This document shows, in pieces, positions 12,902-15,637 of a stretch of 15,637 bases of DNA. A program made the position numbers and the translations under genes. How positions within the stretch are numbered: position 1 is the first letter of the stretch; each line of letters opens with the position of its first letter. The notes under the pieces are model-generated. The model did no database searches, was not told where the DNA came from, and saw only the letters and a list, made by a program, of their open reading frames with translations. The stretch spans positions 1 to 15,637 of the forward strand of contig JANXTP010000276.1 of the NCBI GenBank assembly GCA_025352345.1, written 5' to 3'. This DNA comes from Burkholderiales bacterium. GTDB lineage: Bacteria > Pseudomonadota > Gammaproteobacteria > Burkholderiales > Burkholderiaceae_C.

Positions 12902-14360
12902 CCTGGGCCGGGTTGGCTTTGCCCTTGGTCGCCTTCATGGCCTGACCGACCAGGGCGTTGAAGGCTTTCTCCTTGCCGGCACGGTATTCCTCGACCGACT
13001 TGGTATTCGCTGCCAGCAGTTCGTCGAGCAGGCGGTCGAGTTCGCCGGTGTCGCTGAGCTGCTTCAGACCCAAGCGTTCAATGGCGTCGTCAACCGCCGT
13101 AGGCTGCTTACTCAAAGGCAGCGGCGCTTCGACCCAGAGTGCATCAAACACCTGCCGCGCGCCGCTATTGCTGATCGTGCCGTCAACAATGCGAGTTACG
13201 AGAGCTGCCAGAGTTTTCGGTCGCACCCATGCGCCACCAATGTCTCGGCCTTCAGCGTTTAAGCGGCGGCTGACTTCACCCATCATCCAGTTGGCGACCA
13301 ACTTCGGCGCCTTGCACAGTGCCGTGGCCTCTTCGAAAAACGCTGCATGTGCCTTGCTCTGCGTGACCGCGAGTGCGTCGTAGGCGGGCAAGCCATAGTC
13401 GCGCTGGAAGCGCACCGCCATCGCCTGCGGCAGCTCGGGCATGGCCGCACGCACCCGCTGGATCCAGTCGCTGGCAATCACCAGCGGCGGCAGGTCGGGG
13501 TCGGGGAAGTAGCGGTAATCGTGCGCGTCTTCCTTGCTGCGCATGGCGCGCGTCTCGCCGCGCCCGCCGTTGGCCGTCGGGTTGAACAGCACGGTGGCCT
13601 GCTGCACCTCGCCGCCGTCTTCGATCAGGTCGATCTGCCACTGGATCTCGCAGTCGATCGCCTGTTGCAGGAACTTGAAGCTGTTCAGGTTCTTGATCTC
13701 GCGCCGCGTGCCGTAAGGCATGCCGGGCTTGCGCACCGACACGTTGGCGTCGCAGCGGAAGCTGCCTTCCTGCATGTTGCCGTCGCAGATGCCCAGCCAC
13801 ACCACCAGCGCGTGCAGCGTCTTTGCGTATTCGGCGGCTTCGGCGCTGGAGCGCATGTCGGGCTCGGAGACGATTTCCAGCAGCGGGGTGCCGGCGCGGT
13901 TCAGGTCGATGCCGGTCTGGCCGGCGTAGTCCTCGTGCAGCGACTTGCCGGCGTCTTCTTCGAGGTGGGCGCGGGTCAGATGCACCTTGTGCGCGGTGTC
14001 GCCGATGAAGAATTCGACGACACCGCCTTGCACCACCGGCGTCTCGTACTGGCTGATCTGGTAGCCCTTGGGCAGGTCGGGGTAGAAGTAGTTCTTGCGC
14101 GCGAAGATCGAGTGCTGCGCCACCTTGGCGCCGACCGCGAGGCCGAAGCGGATCGCCCGCTCGACCGCGCCGCGATTCATCACCGGCAAGGTGCCCGGCA
14201 GCGCCAGATCGACCGGGGAGGCCTGGGTGTTGGGCGCGGCGCCGAACTGCGTCGACGAGCCGCTGAAAATCTTGCTGGCGGTCGACAGCTGCGCATGGGT
14301 TTCGAGCCCGATCACGACCTCATAGCCGCGGATCAACTGACTCGTGGTGGTGATGCTCAT
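12870..14360 (-). CDS. gatB: Asp-tRNA(Asn)/Glu-tRNA(Gln) amidotransferase subunit B
   Basis: Subunit B of GatCAB. It binds the mischarged Glu-tRNA(Gln) or Asp-tRNA(Asn), activates the acid with ATP and receives ammonia from GatA. The product is 496 residues, full length. The N-terminal kinase-like fold begins GYEVVIGLETHAQL (12-25). RKNYFYPDLPKGYQISQYE at about 88-105 and AHLEEDAGK at 131-139 are GatB signatures. HDYRYFPDPDLPP at 280-292 is followed by the helical and YqeY-like tRNA-binding tail, ending VTELLKKKLG. Start ATG 14360 overlaps the gatA TGA (ATGA), so translation is coupled. Residues about 366-425 are written with far more A/T-ending codons than the rest. The 3' end overlaps the DUF4124 gene by 32 bases, tail to tail. 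Confidence 0.97.
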   Translation of the reverse strand: MSITTTSQLIRGYEVVIGLETHAQLSTASKIFSGSSTQFGAAPNTQASPVDLALPGTLPVMNRGAVERAIRFGLAVGAKVAQHSIFARKNYFYPDLPKGYQISQYETPVVQGGVVEFFIGDTAHKVHLTRAHLEEDAGKSLHEDYAGQTGIDLNRAGTPLLEIVSEPDMRSSAEAAEYAKTLHALVVWLGICDGNMQEGSFRCDANVSVRKPGMPYGTRREIKNLNSFKFLQQAIDCEIQWQIDLIEDGGEVQQATVLFNPTANGGRGETRAMRSKEDAHDYRYFPDPDLPPLVIASDWIQRVRAAMPELPQAMAVRFQRDYGLPAYDALAVTQSKAHAAFFEEATALCKAPKLVANWMMGEVSRRLNAEGRDIGGAWVRPKTLAALVTRIVDGTISNSGARQVFDALWVEAPLPLSKQPTAVDDAIERLGLKQLSDTGELDRLLDELLAANTKSVEEYRAGKEKAFNALVGQAMKATKGKANPAQVTELLKKKLG

Positions 14361-15637
14361 GCGGCACCTTCCATCGCCGCGGATGACGGTGCACGCTGGT
14401 GCCAGTCGGTCGCCTGCTGAAAGGCGTGCGCGGCGTGCAGCAACATGCCTTCCTGGAAGTAGTTGCCGATCAGTTGCAGGCCGACCGGCATGCCAGCGCC
14501 TTCGCCGGTCGCTGCGAAACCTGCCGGCACGCTCATGCCGGGCAGGCCGGCCAGGCTGGCGGGCAACGTGAAGATGTCGGCGAGGTAATTGGCGACCGGG
14601 TCGTCACCCTTGCCGCCGCGCTTCCAGGCGATCGTCGGTGCCACCGGGCCCGCGATCACGTCGCACTCGGTGTAGCAATGCTGGAAATCGTCGGCGATCA
14701 TCCGGCGCAGCTTTTGCGCCTGCAGGTAGTAGGCGTCGTAGTAGCCGTGGCTCAGCACATAGCTGCCGATCATGATGCGGCGCTTGACCTCGTCGCCGAA
14801 GCCTTCAGCGCGGGTCTTCTTGTACATGTCGAGCAGGTCGGTGTACTGCGCCGCGCGGTGACCGAACTTGACGCCATCGAAGCGGTTCAGGTTCGAGCTG
14901 GCCTCGGCCGGCGCGATGATGTAGTAGACCGGGATCGACAGCTCGGTGCGCGGCAGGCTGACATCGACCAGCGTTGCGCCCAGCTTCTCGAACTCGGCCA
15001 GCGCGGCACGCACCGCACCATCGACTTCCGTGGCCAGCGCGGCGGGGAAGAATTCCTTCGGCAGGCCGATGCGCAGGCCCTTCAGCGGTTGCGCGGCGGT
15101 GGCGTCGGCGCGGGGTGTGCGCATCGCGCTGGCGTAGTCTTGCGGCGGACGTTGCGCGCTGGTGGCGTCGCGCTCGTCGAAGCCGCTCATCGCGCCCAGC
15201 AGCAAGGCGCAGTCTTCGGCTGAGCGCGCCATCGGGCCGGCCTGGTCGAGGCTGGAGGCGAAGGCGATCATGCCGAAGCGCGAACACACACCGTAGGTCG
15301 GCTTGATGCCGGTGATGCCGGAAAAGCTGGCCGGCTGGCGGATCGAGCCGCCGGTGTCGGTGCCGGTGGCGGCTGGCACCAGGCGGGCGGCTACCGCGGC
15401 GGCCGAGCCGCCCGACGAGCCGCCCGGCACGCGGCTCAAATCCCACGGGTTCTTGACCGCGCCGTAGGCCGAATTCTCGTTGCCCGAGCCCATCGCGAAT
15501 TCGTCGCAGTTGAGCTTGCCCAAAGTGACCATGCCGGCGCCGGGCGCCTGGCCGGGTTCACCCGCACCGAGCCGCGACACCACGGTCGCGTCGAACGGGC
15601 TGCGGTAGCCGCCCAGCATTTTCGAGGCAGCAGTGGT
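14357..15637 (-). CDS. gatA: Asp-tRNA(Asn)/Glu-tRNA(Gln) amidotransferase subunit A, 5' end cut by window
   Basis: Amidase subunit of GatCAB that splits glutamine and channels ammonia to GatB. The frame is open to the window edge (TTAASKMLGGYRSPFDATVV); an in-frame ATG at 15619 is the internal Met of SKML and not the start. The catalytic Lys of the Ser-cisSer-Lys triad should lie just outside the window. The two serine motifs are present: GGSSGGSAAA and TDTGGSIRQPASFSGI. The motif NENSAYG and the C-terminal GMPVGLQLIGNYF are typical. Between RL and AGMVTLGK this protein has about ten residues (GAGEPGQAPG) where I expect two or three. Upstream gatC is expected beyond the window. The stop overlaps the gatB start. 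Confidence 0.96.
   Translation of the reverse strand, partial: TTAASKMLGGYRSPFDATVVSRLGAGEPGQAPGAGMVTLGKLNCDEFAMGSGNENSAYGAVKNPWDLSRVPGGSSGGSAAAVAARLVPAATGTDTGGSIRQPASFSGITGIKPTYGVCSRFGMIAFASSLDQAGPMARSAEDCALLLGAMSGFDERDATSAQRPPQDYASAMRTPRADATAAQPLKGLRIGLPKEFFPAALATEVDGAVRAALAEFEKLGATLVDVSLPRTELSIPVYYIIAPAEASSNLNRFDGVKFGHRAAQYTDLLDMYKKTRAEGFGDEVKRRIMIGSYVLSHGYYDAYYLQAQKLRRMIADDFQHCYTECDVIAGPVAPTIAWKRGGKGDDPVANYLADIFTLPASLAGLPGMSVPAGFAATGEGAGMPVGLQLIGNYFQEGMLLHAAHAFQQATDWHQRAPSSAAMEGAA

Noticed and set aside
13347..14420. 357-codon plus-strand open frame opposite gatB
   Set aside because: Shadow of gatB; composition is not protein-like.
14399..15223. 274-codon plus-strand open frame opposite gatA
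   Set aside because: Shadow of gatA.
1..15637. CRISPR array, tRNA/rRNA, insertion sequence, toxin-antitoxin pair or phage genes
   Set aside because: No regular spaced repeats, RNA gene signatures, transposase motifs or terminal inverted repeats were seen by eye in either strand.

Overview
The window is a high-GC chromosomal segment from a beta-proteobacterium, most likely a Burkholderiales member of the Rubrivivax/Leptothrix/Ideonella/Comamonadaceae type. The evidence is strong G/C third-position bias, protein sequences typical of that order (GAPDH, topoisomerase III, GatAB, PyrE), and a PEP-CTERM sorting tail. The assignment rests on recognition, not on a search. Almost all of the sequence is coding, and no gene-free stretch exceeds 300 bases. 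I see no tRNA, rRNA, CRISPR array, insertion sequence or phage gene.

Left part (1-5918): the 3' part of gap (glycolysis) runs rightward and converges on a leftward group of three genes. In transcription order these are a small SET-domain protein methyltransferase, a biotin-protein ligase (birA, joined to it by an ATGA overlap) and a membrane-anchored SPOR-like protein. Divergent from this group is topB (DNA topoisomerase III). The 135-base SET/topB gap holds an exact 12-bp direct repeat at a 30-bp period.

Middle (5941-9911): a flavin reductase-like gene and, upstream of it on the same strand, an odd gene whose N-terminal half is a cytoplasmic-type GAF domain and whose C-terminal half is the end of an exported PEP-CTERM protein. 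A long, nearly perfect hairpin separates the two. Divergent from this pair are ampG (muropeptide permease) and an M48 metallopeptidase joined by ATGA, plausibly a cell-wall recycling/envelope maintenance pair.

Right part (9923-15637): a small alpha/beta-hydrolase esterase and xth (exonuclease III) run leftward. pyrE runs rightward, with only 12 bases between the xth and pyrE start codons; those 12 bases contain both ribosome binding sites. Behind pyrE lies a DUF4124-type exported protein gene that appears frameshifted in its signal peptide. It overlaps tail-to-tail with gatB, which is coupled by ATGA to gatA (cut by the window end): the amidotransferase that makes Gln-tRNA(Gln)/Asn-tRNA(Asn).

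Most of the window is housekeeping DNA. I do not see a complete new multi-gene system. The items most worth checking are the GAF/PEP-CTERM chimera, the shared xth/pyrE start region, the repeat pair before the SET gene, the frameshifted DUF4124 gene and a patch of foreign-looking codon use inside gatB.
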